From Leucobacter sp. cx-328 (lineage in GTDB: Bacteria > Actinomycetota > Actinomycetes > Actinomycetales > Microbacteriaceae): a stretch of DNA of 64,000 bases. Of the stretch, positions 43,912 to 52,957 are shown piece after piece. The stretch is from contig NZ_JACVMX010000010.1 in assembly GCF_014530035.1 (NCBI RefSeq), positions 1 through 64,000 of the forward strand. Reading direction: 5' to 3'. Within the stretch, counting starts at the first letter, position 1. Each line of letters starts with the position of its first letter. The position numbers were made by a program, and so were the translations under genes. Below the pieces are notes generated by a model that was not told the origin of the DNA, searched no databases, and saw only the letters and a list, made by a program, of their open reading frames with translations.

Positions 43912-44391
43912 CTAGGCGAGCGGGTGCTTGGGCATCTCGCCCTCGCCGGGGTAGTACTCTTCTTCTTCCTCGCGCTTGTCACGCGAGTCATTGATCGCGA
44001 AGGCAACCGCGATGCCGCCGATCGCGAAGGCAATGATGCCGAGCGGGTTGCAGAGGGCGATGGACATGCCGATCGAGAGGCCGCTGCCAGATGCGGGGCT
44101 CACGATCGAGACGAGCTCGCCCGCGACTTCGTTCGGCACGGTGAGGCCGAAGCCGACCGCGCACGCCCACGACAGGATGATTGCGACGACTGTGCTGCGG
44201 CTCGTGCGCTTGCCGTTCGCGACCGTCACACGCATGCGCTGCGCGAGCCAGAGCTGGAGTGCCGCGAACGTCAGGCCAATGCAGGGGAGATACCACCACG
44301 TCAGCGGGCCGCCAATGCCGAATGCCCAGTGGCTCAGCGACATCCAGGCTGCGAGAAGCAGTCCGATCGTGGTCACTACTGCGTTCTTCAC
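43912..44391 (-). CDS. Hypothetical four-helix membrane protein
   Basis: 159 residues with about four membrane helices (about 4-22, 28-48, 65-85, 104-135) and a charged C-terminal tail (DSRDKREEEEEYYPGEGEMPKHP). It starts with GTG 44391 behind an AAAGGAG ribosome-binding site; earlier in-frame codons lack support. I do not recognise a family. It is transcribed away from the tRNA genes. Confidence 0.7.
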   Translation of the reverse strand: MKNAVVTTIGLLLAAWMSLSHWAFGIGGPLTWWYLPCIGLTFAALQLWLAQRMRVTVANGKRTSRSTVVAIILSWACAVGFGLTVPNEVAGELVSIVSPASGSGLSIGMSIALCNPLGIIAFAIGGIAVAFAINDSRDKREEEEEYYPGEGEMPKHPLA

Positions 44392-44615
44392 GGTGTGGGC
44401 TCCTTTGTGAGGTGCTGGTGGGGTGTTGACGGTGTGCGCTTGCGTGCAATTGTGCGCATTTTGGTGTGCATTTCTGGCACCCGTATTGAGTGCCAGACAC
44501 GCCCGCATTTCTCCATTGATCCTAATGCTAGAGCCAAAAATCCACCTAAATGGGGGCTGATTTGCGTGAGTCCAAAATCTATTGGTACTGTATAGCAGTT
44601 GTCATCGACAACGAC

Positions 44616-44687
<72 letters not shown>

Positions 44688-44716
44688 CTGACTCTTTTGG
44701 TCTTCGGGCCAAGTAT

Positions 44717-44790
44717 GGCTGAGTAGCTCAGCTGGTTAGAGCGCACGACTCATAATCGTGAGGTCGCGGGATCGAGTCCCGCCTCAGCTA
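44717..44790 (+). tRNA. tRNA-Met(CAT), copy 1
   Basis: 74 nt with acceptor GGCTGAG/CTCAGCT, anticodon stem CACGA/TCGTG and loop CTCATAA (anticodon CAT). It lacks the three G-C pairs and unpaired first base of an initiator, so it is an elongator-type gene (a lysidine-modified Ile tRNA is not excluded). CCA is not encoded. Confidence 0.9.
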
Positions 44791-44803
44791 CGAAGAGTCG
44801 CGC

Positions 44804-44835
44804 AAAACCCCCGCTTATGGCGGGGGTTTTGTTGT
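44804..44835 (+). terminator. Terminator of the first tRNA pair
   Basis: AAAACCCCCGC (44804-44814) pairs with GCGGGGGTTTT (44820-44830) around a five-base loop. Confidence 0.88.
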
Positions 44836-44944
44836 TTGTGCTTGTTTTTCTGCGGGGCGGTTGCCTTGTGACACGCCGTGCATGCGGGATTTCGCACCGG
44901 TGATGGCGCTTGTTAAGATAGAACGGTTGTCGCAAGATAACTAC

Positions 44945-45016
<72 letters not shown>

Positions 45017-45045
45017 CTGGCTTGTTTCTCTCTCGCAGAGAATAT

Positions 45046-45119
45046 GGCTGAGTAGCTCAGCTGGTTAGAGCGCACGACTCATAATCGTGAGGTCGCGGGA
45101 TCGAGTCCCGCCTCAGCTA
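45046..45119 (+). tRNA. tRNA-Met(CAT), copy 2
   Basis: Identical in sequence to 44717-44790; again CCA is not encoded. It follows the second Thr tRNA by 29 nt, the same spacing as in the first pair. Confidence 0.9.
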
Positions 45120-45132
45120 CGACAAGCCGATT

Positions 45133-45167
45133 AAAACCCCCTGGTTCGCCAGGGGGTTTTGTTTTTT
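45133..45167 (+). terminator. Terminator of the second tRNA pair
   Basis: AAAACCCCCTGG (45133-45144), TTCG tetraloop, CCAGGGGGTTTT (45149-45160), then GTTTTTT. A textbook terminator, different in loop and sequence from the first pair's. Confidence 0.92.
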
Positions 45168-45179
45168 CTCGGGTGAAGG

Positions 45180-45335
45180 TCATGTCGTTGAGCTTGGTTT
45201 GCCTTGCTCGATGAACGTGTCCATTGCTTGCCACATCACGTCAGAGTCGTCGAGTAGGGGCAACGCGATACTCACTGTGTGGCCGTAGAACCCTGTACCT
45301 TTAGGACATTTTGGTGACCTAAAGTGTCCGTCCAA
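45180..45335 (-). pseudogene. Possible gene remnant or very small gene
   Basis: A 51-codon frame (TTG start) encodes a protein-like end: a GTGFYGHTVSIALPLLDDS segment followed by a helical VMWQAMDTFIEQGKPSSTT. No start signal is evident and no family is recognised. It may be the tail of a decayed gene. The rest of the gap from 45168 to 45434 shows nothing else except a CCTAAAG/CTTTAGG-like inverted repeat near 45300-45326. Confidence 0.3.
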
Positions 45336-45434
45336 CGCTATGAGCGCGTTCGTTGCAGGCCATACCTAGCGCGCTGTTGCTCAGGGAGCACTGCGGTGTG
45401 TGCCGGTCGCTTGTGGGATGACCGGCACACACCG

Positions 45435-47243
45435 TTAGCTCACCGAAACAAGCCCGCAGGTCTCGATCGGGGGCGGCGTGACCGGAAGGGTGACGGGTTT
45501 CCACGGGGATTTGCGGCCGTCGAACGTGAGCAACTGCACCTCAACGAGTGAGTTGCGAATGTCTCCTGGCGCGAGCCCGTCCCACTTCTCGAGCGGGTTG
45601 AGGGGTTCCGTAAACCACCAGTTGCCATATCCGGTAACCGTGGTGACGCCATTGGCAACGATGAGCTCTACGGGGTGCTTGGCGGGTGGCTGAGTAATGC
45701 GCACCTTCACGTAACCGGGGTGTGAGGCTACACCGGCAAGATTGATCGAACCCGGCCCTTCGTTCTCGAAGAAGCACAGCTGATTTGGGAAGAGTGAATG
45801 ATCATAGCCATCATTCGGCGTCTCGCCACCAGTGTCGCCATCACCGTCCGTGCCGCCGTCTTCATTTCCGTCGGTTCCGGGATCTGGCTTCTCACCGGTG
45901 CCGGTGCCATCGGAGTCGCCATCGCCAGATGAGTCTGGCCCGTGAGTATCGGTGCCTGTCGGTGGCGCAGTGTTGCCGTCGAGCACTTCCACGCCATCGT
46001 TCTGCGTCGGTGAGGGGTCAGCGCCTGGTTCGGGGTGTTCTTCCTTTGCGGCGAGTGCACTCGGATCTGTGATGGGGGCAGACAACTCTGAGGTGCTGTT
46101 GCCTGGAACTGAAACACTGGTGTCCGGAGTAGGGGCAGCAGTGGTTTCTTCGGCCGTTGGCGCGAACACGCCTGCCGCGATCGCAATGGCGCCTGCGGCG
46201 CCGAGAACAGTGGCGCTGCCTGCTGCGACCGCATTGACCGGAGAACGCAACATAGCCAGGAAGCTCTTCGCTCCAGCGGTGCCGGCACTCGCAAAGCTTC
46301 CACTCGCGCCGACCGCAGTGGCTCCCGCCGTTGCGGCAGCTACAGCATGCACACCCGCGTCGCCCGCGGTGAGAAACTCGGGCGGGACGAGCGTCCCGGC
46401 AGCACCGTCGGTAGGCGGAAAGAGCCCTGCGGCTGAAGCGGGGGTCGCCTGCGCGAAGGCATTGAGGAACAGCGTCGAAGACCCGCTGCCGACGATGAGC
46501 AGGAGGAGCGCGGGCACGATACGACGCTTGGCGGTGTCGAGCTCGTACGCAGCATTGCGGCAAAACGCACAGTCATCAAGGTGCGACTGGAGCTCATTGG
46601 AGAGCTTCGTCGAGAGACGCCCGCGCTGCAGCTTCAGGAGCAAGCGCAGCGGGCGTTCGCACTCTGGCGCGTGACGCTTGTTTGCGAGGTGGGCTTCGAT
46701 CCACGCAAAGCGCAGCCCCTCGCGCGCTCGAGCGGCGAGCTTCGAGACACCGTTCGGGGAGATTCCCATGAGCTTGGCGACCTCGCGGGGAGGTAGCTGC
46801 TCCACTTCGGTGTACCACAGCACCGATTTCCACCGTTCGTCGAGCGCAAGGAATGCCTGTACGGCAATTTCGCCCTCGAGCACGCCGTCGTCCCAGGGCC
46901 AAGCTGTGTCTGTGTCTGGGATCGCATCGATCGGCTCGCGGGTCGAAGTTGCGATTGGGTCCCGTTCTTGGAGCCAATCGGCTGAGAGGGACCGGAGCAC
47001 GCGGTACATGTAGGGGCGGAAGGAGTCAGTCGGGCCTTTGCCGGCCTTGAGCGCGCGAAAGATCTTGAGAAACGCCTCAGAAACGAGGTCTTGGGCGTCA
47101 AGGGACGGTGCAAAATTACGCGATGCGGTTTCAGCTGCCTGGGCATGCCTGTTCCACAGCTCGCCATACGCGTCTAAATTGCCTGAACGGGTCGCGTCAA
47201 GCAACTCCGAATCCGGTGCAGTGCGCACCTGAATATGGGCCAT
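45435..47243 (-). CDS. ECF sigma factor fused to a membrane anti-sigma-like and outer domain
   Basis: 602 residues. Sigma region 2 is at about 20-95 (AYGELWNRHAQ, DAQDLVSEAFLKIFRAL) and region 4 at about 130-185 (LPPREVAKLMGISPNGVSKLAARAREGL). A zinc-binding anti-sigma signature H-x3-C-x2-C (HLDDCAFC, about 221) follows, then a hydrophobic segment (about 242-262), a second one (about 340-365), a long Pro/Thr/Asp/Gly-rich linker, and a C-terminal domain of about 120 residues with two cysteines (NQLCFF, IETCGL). It would be a transcription factor held at the membrane and released by an outside signal. ATG 47243 has GGGAGGA upstream. It is divergent from a wall adhesin, its likely target. Confidence 0.85.
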   Translation of the reverse strand: MAHIQVRTAPDSELLDATRSGNLDAYGELWNRHAQAAETASRNFAPSLDAQDLVSEAFLKIFRALKAGKGPTDSFRPYMYRVLRSLSADWLQERDPIATSTREPIDAIPDTDTAWPWDDGVLEGEIAVQAFLALDERWKSVLWYTEVEQLPPREVAKLMGISPNGVSKLAARAREGLRFAWIEAHLANKRHAPECERPLRLLLKLQRGRLSTKLSNELQSHLDDCAFCRNAAYELDTAKRRIVPALLLLIVGSGSSTLFLNAFAQATPASAAGLFPPTDGAAGTLVPPEFLTAGDAGVHAVAAATAGATAVGASGSFASAGTAGAKSFLAMLRSPVNAVAAGSATVLGAAGAIAIAAGVFAPTAEETTAAPTPDTSVSVPGNSTSELSAPITDPSALAAKEEHPEPGADPSPTQNDGVEVLDGNTAPPTGTDTHGPDSSGDGDSDGTGTGEKPDPGTDGNEDGGTDGDGDTGGETPNDGYDHSLFPNQLCFFENEGPGSINLAGVASHPGYVKVRITQPPAKHPVELIVANGVTTVTGYGNWWFTEPLNPLEKWDGLAPGDIRNSLVEVQLLTFDGRKSPWKPVTLPVTPPPIETCGLVSVS

Positions 47244-47279
47244 TGAGTCCTCCCCAAACTCGTACCCCAGTGCTAGCTC

Positions 47280-47318
47280 ATGTACAGCTTGTACATGCCA
47301 AATGGCGTGAAACGCCAT
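47280..47318. promoter_or_regulatory. Two tandem 17-bp palindromes in the sigma-adhesin intergenic region
   Basis: ATGTACA-GCT-TGTACAT (47280-47296) and ATGGCGT-GAA-ACGCCAT (47302-47318) are both perfect 7-3-7 palindromes, five bases apart. They lie 37-75 nt upstream of the sigma factor start and about 210 nt before the adhesin start. They look like operators for a dimeric repressor, not like ECF promoter elements. Confidence 0.6.
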
Positions 47319-47530
47319 GAATCCCCAGCCTTAAGTATGCGTTGAATATGCGGCTAGTGCACACCTGTAGTGAATCTTCTGATGAGTTTTTGTGTTTCGC
47401 GTCACGATTCTTGTCTTACGCGGTGTCTATTAGTGGGCCCGGCTTCTGTCTCCAAGAATCCCCTTTCTCAGTGCGGGAGTCGGGCCTCTAAACGTGAATG
47501 CGTGAACTACACGCATCTATGGGGGGAAAC

Positions 47531-50500
47531 ATGGTGGAGAATTCGGCGCGCGCGAAAGCGCGGCGGAACGCTTCGGGAGTAGGACTTCCGGGGATCGCGA
47601 ACACACAGGAGCAGCGTGGGGAACGCCGCAGCGTGTGGTCACGGATCGTTGCTGGAATTGCGGCAATCGCAGTTGGCATTGGTCTGGTGAGCGTTGCGGG
47701 TACCGCAGCGCAGGCTGCCGTACCCGGCATCAATATTTCGGTGTTGTACAAGGGGGCGGTCGTTGCAGATGACACGGTGATCCCCGAGGGCGAACAGATG
47801 ATGCTGCGTGTGCAGTACGACGCTGCGCAGCAGATCGCAGGCAAGCAGATTAAGTTCACGCTGCCGAAACAGGTCACGGTGTCCGGCGGACTCCCGAAGA
47901 ACGAAGCCGTTGAGTCTGCGGTGCAGAACGCAGATGGAACCTACACGGTGACCTTCAAAGATCCGCTTCCCGGAGACATCACTGAGGGCGCATTCGCTAT
48001 TCAGCTCGTCGTGGGCAAGGTTGACGGAAACACTGAGTCGCCCATCAGCTGGGAGATCGGTGACGACTCTGGCGGCGTGAAGATCATTGTCGAGGAGACG
48101 GTGACCCCGCCTGAGAACATCACCGATAGCTACGCAAAGGCAGTGAACACAAACCTTCTCGACGAGTACGTCGTGATGGGCGATGCGCCAGAGTACGCGT
48201 TTGTGGGGCTCAAGCCAGAGCTGGCCGACAAGAAGCTGACCTACACGCTCACCATGCAGTCGGCTGACGCGCGTACTGGTTACGCCATTGCAGACGCCCT
48301 GCCCCAGGGGCTGAGCTATGTCGCAGACTCGTTTGCGGCAGAGCTCACCGCCGCAGGCGAGACGACCGCGATTGGGTTTGCGCCCACCGTTACCGGCAAC
48401 AGCTTCGCAGGTGTCGTTGACGTGCCTGCGCAGTCGGTGCTGAAGATCACGTACGACGTTCAGGTCACCGACCTCGAGCAGCTTGAGTCGGCACTGCGCG
48501 AGCAGTTCCGAGATCGCAAGGGCGTTCCTGGTGTGTACCAACTCCAGCTGACGAACACCGCAACCTTCGGTGATGAACACGAGCGCAAGACTGACGTGTA
48601 CCTGCGTGGAAGCATTCCTGGCGTGGGCGCCGGTCACTATTTCGGGAAGAGCGGCAACTGGAACCTGCGTGATGTCATCGCTGACGAGCAGGGCAAGCTC
48701 ACGCCTGCCGCGCCAATGACCTACACCCTGAGTGCGAACCTCACCCCGTGGGACGAGCGCAATGCGAACTTCACCCTGCAGCAGAACGTCGTCATCAGTG
48801 ACACGCTCATCGAGCAGGCATCGTGGAAGACCGGTGACGGGTTCATCACCATTGCCGGCGAGGGCCCGCTTACGGCGTTGAAGGAGGCGGCAGGCTTCAG
48901 CGGATCCGCCGCAGATTTTGCCGCAGAAAAGTACGTCGGCCAGTATGCCGTCGTGGGCCAGACGCTGTTCGTCAATGTCGGGAAGAGCAAGGCAACCAAC
49001 GTTCAGATCAAGGCCAAGGCCCAGCTGAACACCGTTGCCGGGCTGCCTGGCAACGACCAGACCACGGTTGTCGGCGGCACTTCGTACCCCTGGAACAACA
49101 CCGCTGAGTTCTACTACGGTGATGGTGATCCCGTGAAGAAGGAGCACAACGCTGAGGTCGTTGTGCTGCCGAAGGACATCGAAGGCGGCGTAAACGACAC
49201 CGCTGCGTTCTCGAAGACTGCTGGCGCCGAAGAGGTGCGCGTGGTACCTGGCGAGAGCGCGAAGGTGCCGTACCAGTTCTCGATTGACACGGCAAAGCCG
49301 AAGGTCGATCCGCTGACGAGCCGCATTGTCGACCAGATCAACACCGATATCTTCGATGTTGCTGATCTTGACTCGATTCCGGTCTCGGGTACCTATGGTG
49401 GTGCGAACCTCACCCGCGAGCACTTTGCGTTGAGCACCGATAAGTCGGGCAACGTGGTCATCGAGCTGAGCGAAGCGGGCAAGAAGGTTGTCGCGGCTGA
49501 GCCTAAGCGCCAGCGGTGGACTATCGATGTGATCTTCACGACCGTTCCGTTGACCGGTAAGCAGACCCTGGAAATCTACAACCGTGCGACCTTGCACAGC
49601 GTCGATTCGGAATGGGACTACTGGAGCGAGGACGAATCGGAAGCTACCTCGTTTGGTGATGAGGCCGAGATGCGCAAGCGCGTCTTCGACCGTGAAACCG
49701 GCAAATGGACGGCAAACCTGAATGCGGCCATCGAAGATGGTGCGTTTGTTGATGATCGATTCGTCTATGCGATCGAATTGATCCCGCGCGGTAGCTATGG
49801 CGCTGCCTTCCCCGTGAGCATTTTCACGCGTGAAGATGTGCTTCCTGAGGCAGTCGAATTCCTCGGCTTTGTTGAGCTCGACGCCGACGGAGTACCGAAC
49901 CTCGACAGCGCGACGGACGCAGAAACTGACATGCGCGGCAACGTGCGTTCGAGTTATGCCGACGGCGTTGTCACCATTCGCCAGGCTGACGATACGAATC
50001 TTGACCCCACTCAGGGGCGGATCGTCACGTACTTCGCGGTTCGCGCGACTAATGCGTCGAAGCCGATCGTGAACACGATTGCCGGCTCAGAGGCGGTCAT
50101 TACTCCGGTGGGTGATCCGAGCATCGACATTGAGAAGTGGAACGACGAGGGCGAGACACCCGAGTACGACGCTTCTGGCGCACTCGCGAATGACGGATAC
50201 GAGGGCGATCACGACGCGGCCCCGGGATTCCCGTTGGCTGAGGGTGAAGAGCTGCCGATCAACTTCACGATTTCGAACGACGGCCGTGAAGACCTCATTG
50301 ATGTACGAGTGAGCGACAAGCTCATCGACGGCGTCGGTGAGATCACCAACCTCGACTGCACGTTCCCTGACGACTCGACCGGCACCGAATGGGCGGGCCC
50401 GTTCAAGGTTGGCACGCAGTTCTCCTGCACCGGAACCCTGCCGGGACTTGCACTCGATGAGTCGCACAGTGACCGCGCAACGGTGACGGCGGTTGGTGTC

Positions 50501-50731
50501 CACACAGGTAAGTCGGTTGAAGATTCAGACGACTGGCACGGTGCCACCCCGATGACGTCGACCCCGATCGATCCGGAACCGGGTGTTGATCCTGGTGTGA
50601 AGCCGGGTACCGGCCCGACCGGTGGCCTTGCGCTCACCGGTGGCCAGACGCCGTGGGTGGTTGCGGGCATCGCCGCGCTCATCCTTGCGGCCGGCGGAGC
50701 GCTGCTTGTGCGCCGCCGTCGCTCGGCCTAA
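47531..50731 (+). CDS. Giant surface adhesin with LALTG sorting signal
   Basis: 1066 residues. A long N-region with many positive charges precedes a hydrophobic signal core (about 37-60, ending AAQA). The body is paralogous to the 828-5066 adhesin: shared YTLSANLTPWDERNANFTLQ-like and GGVNDTAAFSKTAGAEE segments, but without SpaA/SdrB repeats. A DUF11-like domain (NDGREDLIDVRVSDKL) precedes the end. The tail is LALTG (1033-1037), a hydrophobic helix and RRRR. LAxTG is the motif used by class E sortases. ATG 47531 follows GGGGGGAAA; an in-frame start 33 nt earlier lacks this. It is divergent from the fused sigma factor. Confidence 0.87.
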   Translation: MVENSARAKARRNASGVGLPGIANTQEQRGERRSVWSRIVAGIAAIAVGIGLVSVAGTAAQAAVPGINISVLYKGAVVADDTVIPEGEQMMLRVQYDAAQQIAGKQIKFTLPKQVTVSGGLPKNEAVESAVQNADGTYTVTFKDPLPGDITEGAFAIQLVVGKVDGNTESPISWEIGDDSGGVKIIVEETVTPPENITDSYAKAVNTNLLDEYVVMGDAPEYAFVGLKPELADKKLTYTLTMQSADARTGYAIADALPQGLSYVADSFAAELTAAGETTAIGFAPTVTGNSFAGVVDVPAQSVLKITYDVQVTDLEQLESALREQFRDRKGVPGVYQLQLTNTATFGDEHERKTDVYLRGSIPGVGAGHYFGKSGNWNLRDVIADEQGKLTPAAPMTYTLSANLTPWDERNANFTLQQNVVISDTLIEQASWKTGDGFITIAGEGPLTALKEAAGFSGSAADFAAEKYVGQYAVVGQTLFVNVGKSKATNVQIKAKAQLNTVAGLPGNDQTTVVGGTSYPWNNTAEFYYGDGDPVKKEHNAEVVVLPKDIEGGVNDTAAFSKTAGAEEVRVVPGESAKVPYQFSIDTAKPKVDPLTSRIVDQINTDIFDVADLDSIPVSGTYGGANLTREHFALSTDKSGNVVIELSEAGKKVVAAEPKRQRWTIDVIFTTVPLTGKQTLEIYNRATLHSVDSEWDYWSEDESEATSFGDEAEMRKRVFDRETGKWTANLNAAIEDGAFVDDRFVYAIELIPRGSYGAAFPVSIFTREDVLPEAVEFLGFVELDADGVPNLDSATDAETDMRGNVRSSYADGVVTIRQADDTNLDPTQGRIVTYFAVRATNASKPIVNTIAGSEAVITPVGDPSIDIEKWNDEGETPEYDASGALANDGYEGDHDAAPGFPLAEGEELPINFTISNDGREDLIDVRVSDKLIDGVGEITNLDCTFPDDSTGTEWAGPFKVGTQFSCTGTLPGLALDESHSDRATVTAVGVHTGKSVEDSDDWHGATPMTSTPIDPEPGVDPGVKPGTGPTGGLALTGGQTPWVVAGIAALILAAGGALLVRRRRSA

Positions 50732-50740
50732 CGAAGAATG

Positions 50741-50790
50741 ACAGAACTGCACTCGGGCGTGAGCCGTCCGGGTGCAGTTCTGTCGTTTTA
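50741..50790 (+). terminator. Terminator after the LALTG adhesin gene
   Basis: ACAGAACTGCACTCGG (50741-50756) pairs with CCGGGTGCAGTTCTGT (50768-50783), one G-T pair, followed by CGTTTTA. Confidence 0.88.
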
Positions 50791-51064
50791 GCGCTGAGTC
50801 GGAACTGATCCAAGGCAGCTTTGCCAGATAGGGCAGCTGTCCCGTCCTTGCAGGCACATCCCGGAAACTCAGCTGACCGCTGTCTGCGCACTGCTTTCTG
50901 AAAACCGTTTACAGTCTGTCATTCTCGCCGTTCTGGTGCTGGGGGTGCCGGCATGCCTGTTTGTGGGTTACAAAAGGCGATCAACCCAATAAGCTTTCAC
51001 TTGCATTGGAGTTAATTTGCTCGCTCTAAGGTGGAGCCAGTGAAGTTCTTGAGGATGAGGGTTC
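50791..51064. other. Promoter region of the LRR wall protein gene
   Basis: No gene is seen between the adhesin terminator and the LRR protein. TTTACA (50909-50914) and TTGCAT near 51003 are -35-like, but no well-spaced -10 could be chosen. The region separates the LRR gene from the adhesin transcript, so the two surface genes probably have separate promoters. Confidence 0.45.
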
Positions 51065-52684
51065 ATGAAGAAGCGATCGTTGCATCCATACCGGCTAGCC
51101 TTTGGCATCGCAGCCGTGGCGCTGGCGCTAAGTACCGTTGGGGTTTCCACTGCGCAGGCGGTGAACCCGCTCGTCAACATCCCGGAGTCGTCAGACGGGT
51201 TCGTCGAGCCGGCCGCGCCACCAGAGATTGATGATTCCGGCGACGATACCGATCGAGACAACGATGATGAGATCGTTGACGTGCCAGACCCGCTGCTGGC
51301 TGAGGCGATCCTCGCGAAAACCGGTAAAACGGAGATGACGCGCGCTACCTTGCGCAAGTTGGTGACCTTGAACATCGATGGGCTTGACGTGAAGGATCTC
51401 ACGGGCCTGCAGTATGCGACGAGGCTCTCGAAGCTTGAAATGCGAGACACGCTGGTCACTACGCTAGCCCCGCTCGCCGGTGCTGAATCGTTGATGTACT
51501 TGTATGCGGGCTATCAAACTTCTGGTGCTGGCACGGTGCTCGAGAGCCCGTTGAGCAACATCTCCGCTCTGCGGGAGCTCCCGCTTCTGAATTACGTAGC
51601 GCTCAACGGCGCGGATATCACTGACATTGAGCCGCTGCGCGGTGCTGAAGGGCTTGTGCGTGTTGAGGTGGCGAACGTCACTAAACTGCGTGACCTCTCC
51701 CCATTGTCGAAGTCGCCAATTCTTCGGGAGGTCTACGCACAAGGGACCGCTGTCTCTGACCTCTCGCCTCTGAGTGACCTCCCCGAAATGCGGACAATCT
51801 CGGTGCCGAATGCGAATGTCAGTGACATTTCGGTCGTTGCGGGGTTGCCGCACCTCTCGATTCTGAATGTGAACGGCAACCATGTGACTGACATTTCCAT
51901 GATTGATACCTGGCCTAGTCTCCAGCAGGTCGGCTTCAAGAATCAGACGCTGAGTCTGCCGCGTGTGTTCCCGTCGGCCACCGAGACCACGTATGTGAAT
52001 CTCGACACTGCGGAGCCATTTAGTATGCCCGGTGGTGCCTCGGTCGTGGCCTCCACTGGAGCGGAAGCTGTCGAGAGTGGTGGCACTCTGTGGTCCGGGC
52101 TTGACAGAACTGAAGAGGAGATCGCTGCGGTCTTTGAGTACATTCCCGAGGGCGGCGGCGCTCCGCACTACTCGGCCACGGCCACGTACCCTGTGACTTT
52201 TGCAGACTTTGACCTTGCCCCCGCGCAGGGCGAGCATGTTGCGGCGACAGAAGGTCGTGCGCTTGCGTTTGACTTCTCAACTATCGAAGAGTTTGCAGGC
52301 GGTGACTACACTCTGCGCGGGGGAACGATCCCCGGCATGACTCTCAGCTCGGATGGGCAGTTGTCCGGTGTCCCATCTGCGGCAGGGCACTTTAGTCCCG
52401 TTGTTGAGCTCACTGATAAGCACGGCAATGCAATTGAGCGGTCATTTGAGTTGGAACTCTCGCAAGGCGATTCTGGTGGATCGGATGACCCTGTGGAGAC
52501 ACCCGATGGGGGCGATCAAACTGCGCCAGGCGGCGGCCAGACTCCCCAGGATCAGGGCAGCAAGGGGTCGCAGCTAGCGCACACGGGCATGACTGGCCTC
52601 GCTGGTACGTGGCTTGTGGGTGCGGCCCTGCTAGTCGCAGGAGCCGCGACGCTTGGTGCGCTCCGCAAGCGGCGAGCGGCTTAG
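51065..52684 (+). CDS. Internalin-like leucine-rich-repeat wall protein, LAHTG signal
   Basis: 539 residues. A Sec signal (about 1-36) precedes an acidic linker, then leucine-rich repeats (about 100-300) with regular LSKLEMRDTLVTTLAPLAG, LNYVALNGADITDIEPLRG and LSILNVNGNHVTDISMIDT units, the internalin pattern used for protein binding. A putative Ig-like domain follows near 400-470 (GTIPGMTLSSDGQLSGVP). The tail is LAHTG (504-508), a hydrophobic helix and RKRR. ATG 51065 lies 4 nt after GATGAGGG. It has its own terminator. Confidence 0.87.
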   Translation: MKKRSLHPYRLAFGIAAVALALSTVGVSTAQAVNPLVNIPESSDGFVEPAAPPEIDDSGDDTDRDNDDEIVDVPDPLLAEAILAKTGKTEMTRATLRKLVTLNIDGLDVKDLTGLQYATRLSKLEMRDTLVTTLAPLAGAESLMYLYAGYQTSGAGTVLESPLSNISALRELPLLNYVALNGADITDIEPLRGAEGLVRVEVANVTKLRDLSPLSKSPILREVYAQGTAVSDLSPLSDLPEMRTISVPNANVSDISVVAGLPHLSILNVNGNHVTDISMIDTWPSLQQVGFKNQTLSLPRVFPSATETTYVNLDTAEPFSMPGGASVVASTGAEAVESGGTLWSGLDRTEEEIAAVFEYIPEGGGAPHYSATATYPVTFADFDLAPAQGEHVAATEGRALAFDFSTIEEFAGGDYTLRGGTIPGMTLSSDGQLSGVPSAAGHFSPVVELTDKHGNAIERSFELELSQGDSGGSDDPVETPDGGDQTAPGGGQTPQDQGSKGSQLAHTGMTGLAGTWLVGAALLVAGAATLGALRKRRAA

Positions 52685-52727
52685 GCTGCGAGTAACACGT
52701 AACGTCGGCGCATAGCGCGGCAGGCGG

Positions 52728-52779
52728 CACTGAAAGGGTGAGGCTCTCTGGGGTACCAGAGGGCCTCACCCTTTCAGTG
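52728..52779. terminator. Terminator after the LRR protein gene
   Basis: A perfect 17-bp stem (CACTGAAAGGGTGAGGC at 52728-52744 and its complement at 52763-52779), with an inner CTCTGG/CCAGAG helix. No T tract follows. Confidence 0.85.
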
Positions 52780-52957
52780 TTCTGCGTGGGAGTCGAGTGG
52801 GCTGGTTTTAGCGCTCAGTAGCGCGAGATGGCCTATATCGATTCATTGCCGAGATGCCTGTCGGAATGCGTTGCGCAAGGCGAGAGCCAGTACCTCAGCC
52901 TCTATTTGGCATACCTGTTGGCCCGCAACGCGGCAGCCCGCAAAAGACCGATTCCGG

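Noticed and set aside
47639-49597. A 652-codon minus-strand open frame opposite the LALTG adhesin
   Set aside because: Antisense shadow; the plus strand has a signal peptide, sorting signal and a paralogue.
47531-52684. Surface locus as a horizontally acquired pilus island
   Set aside because: No sortase, no pilin-type set of genes, no mobile genes and codon use similar to the core; better read as a chromosomal adhesin locus.
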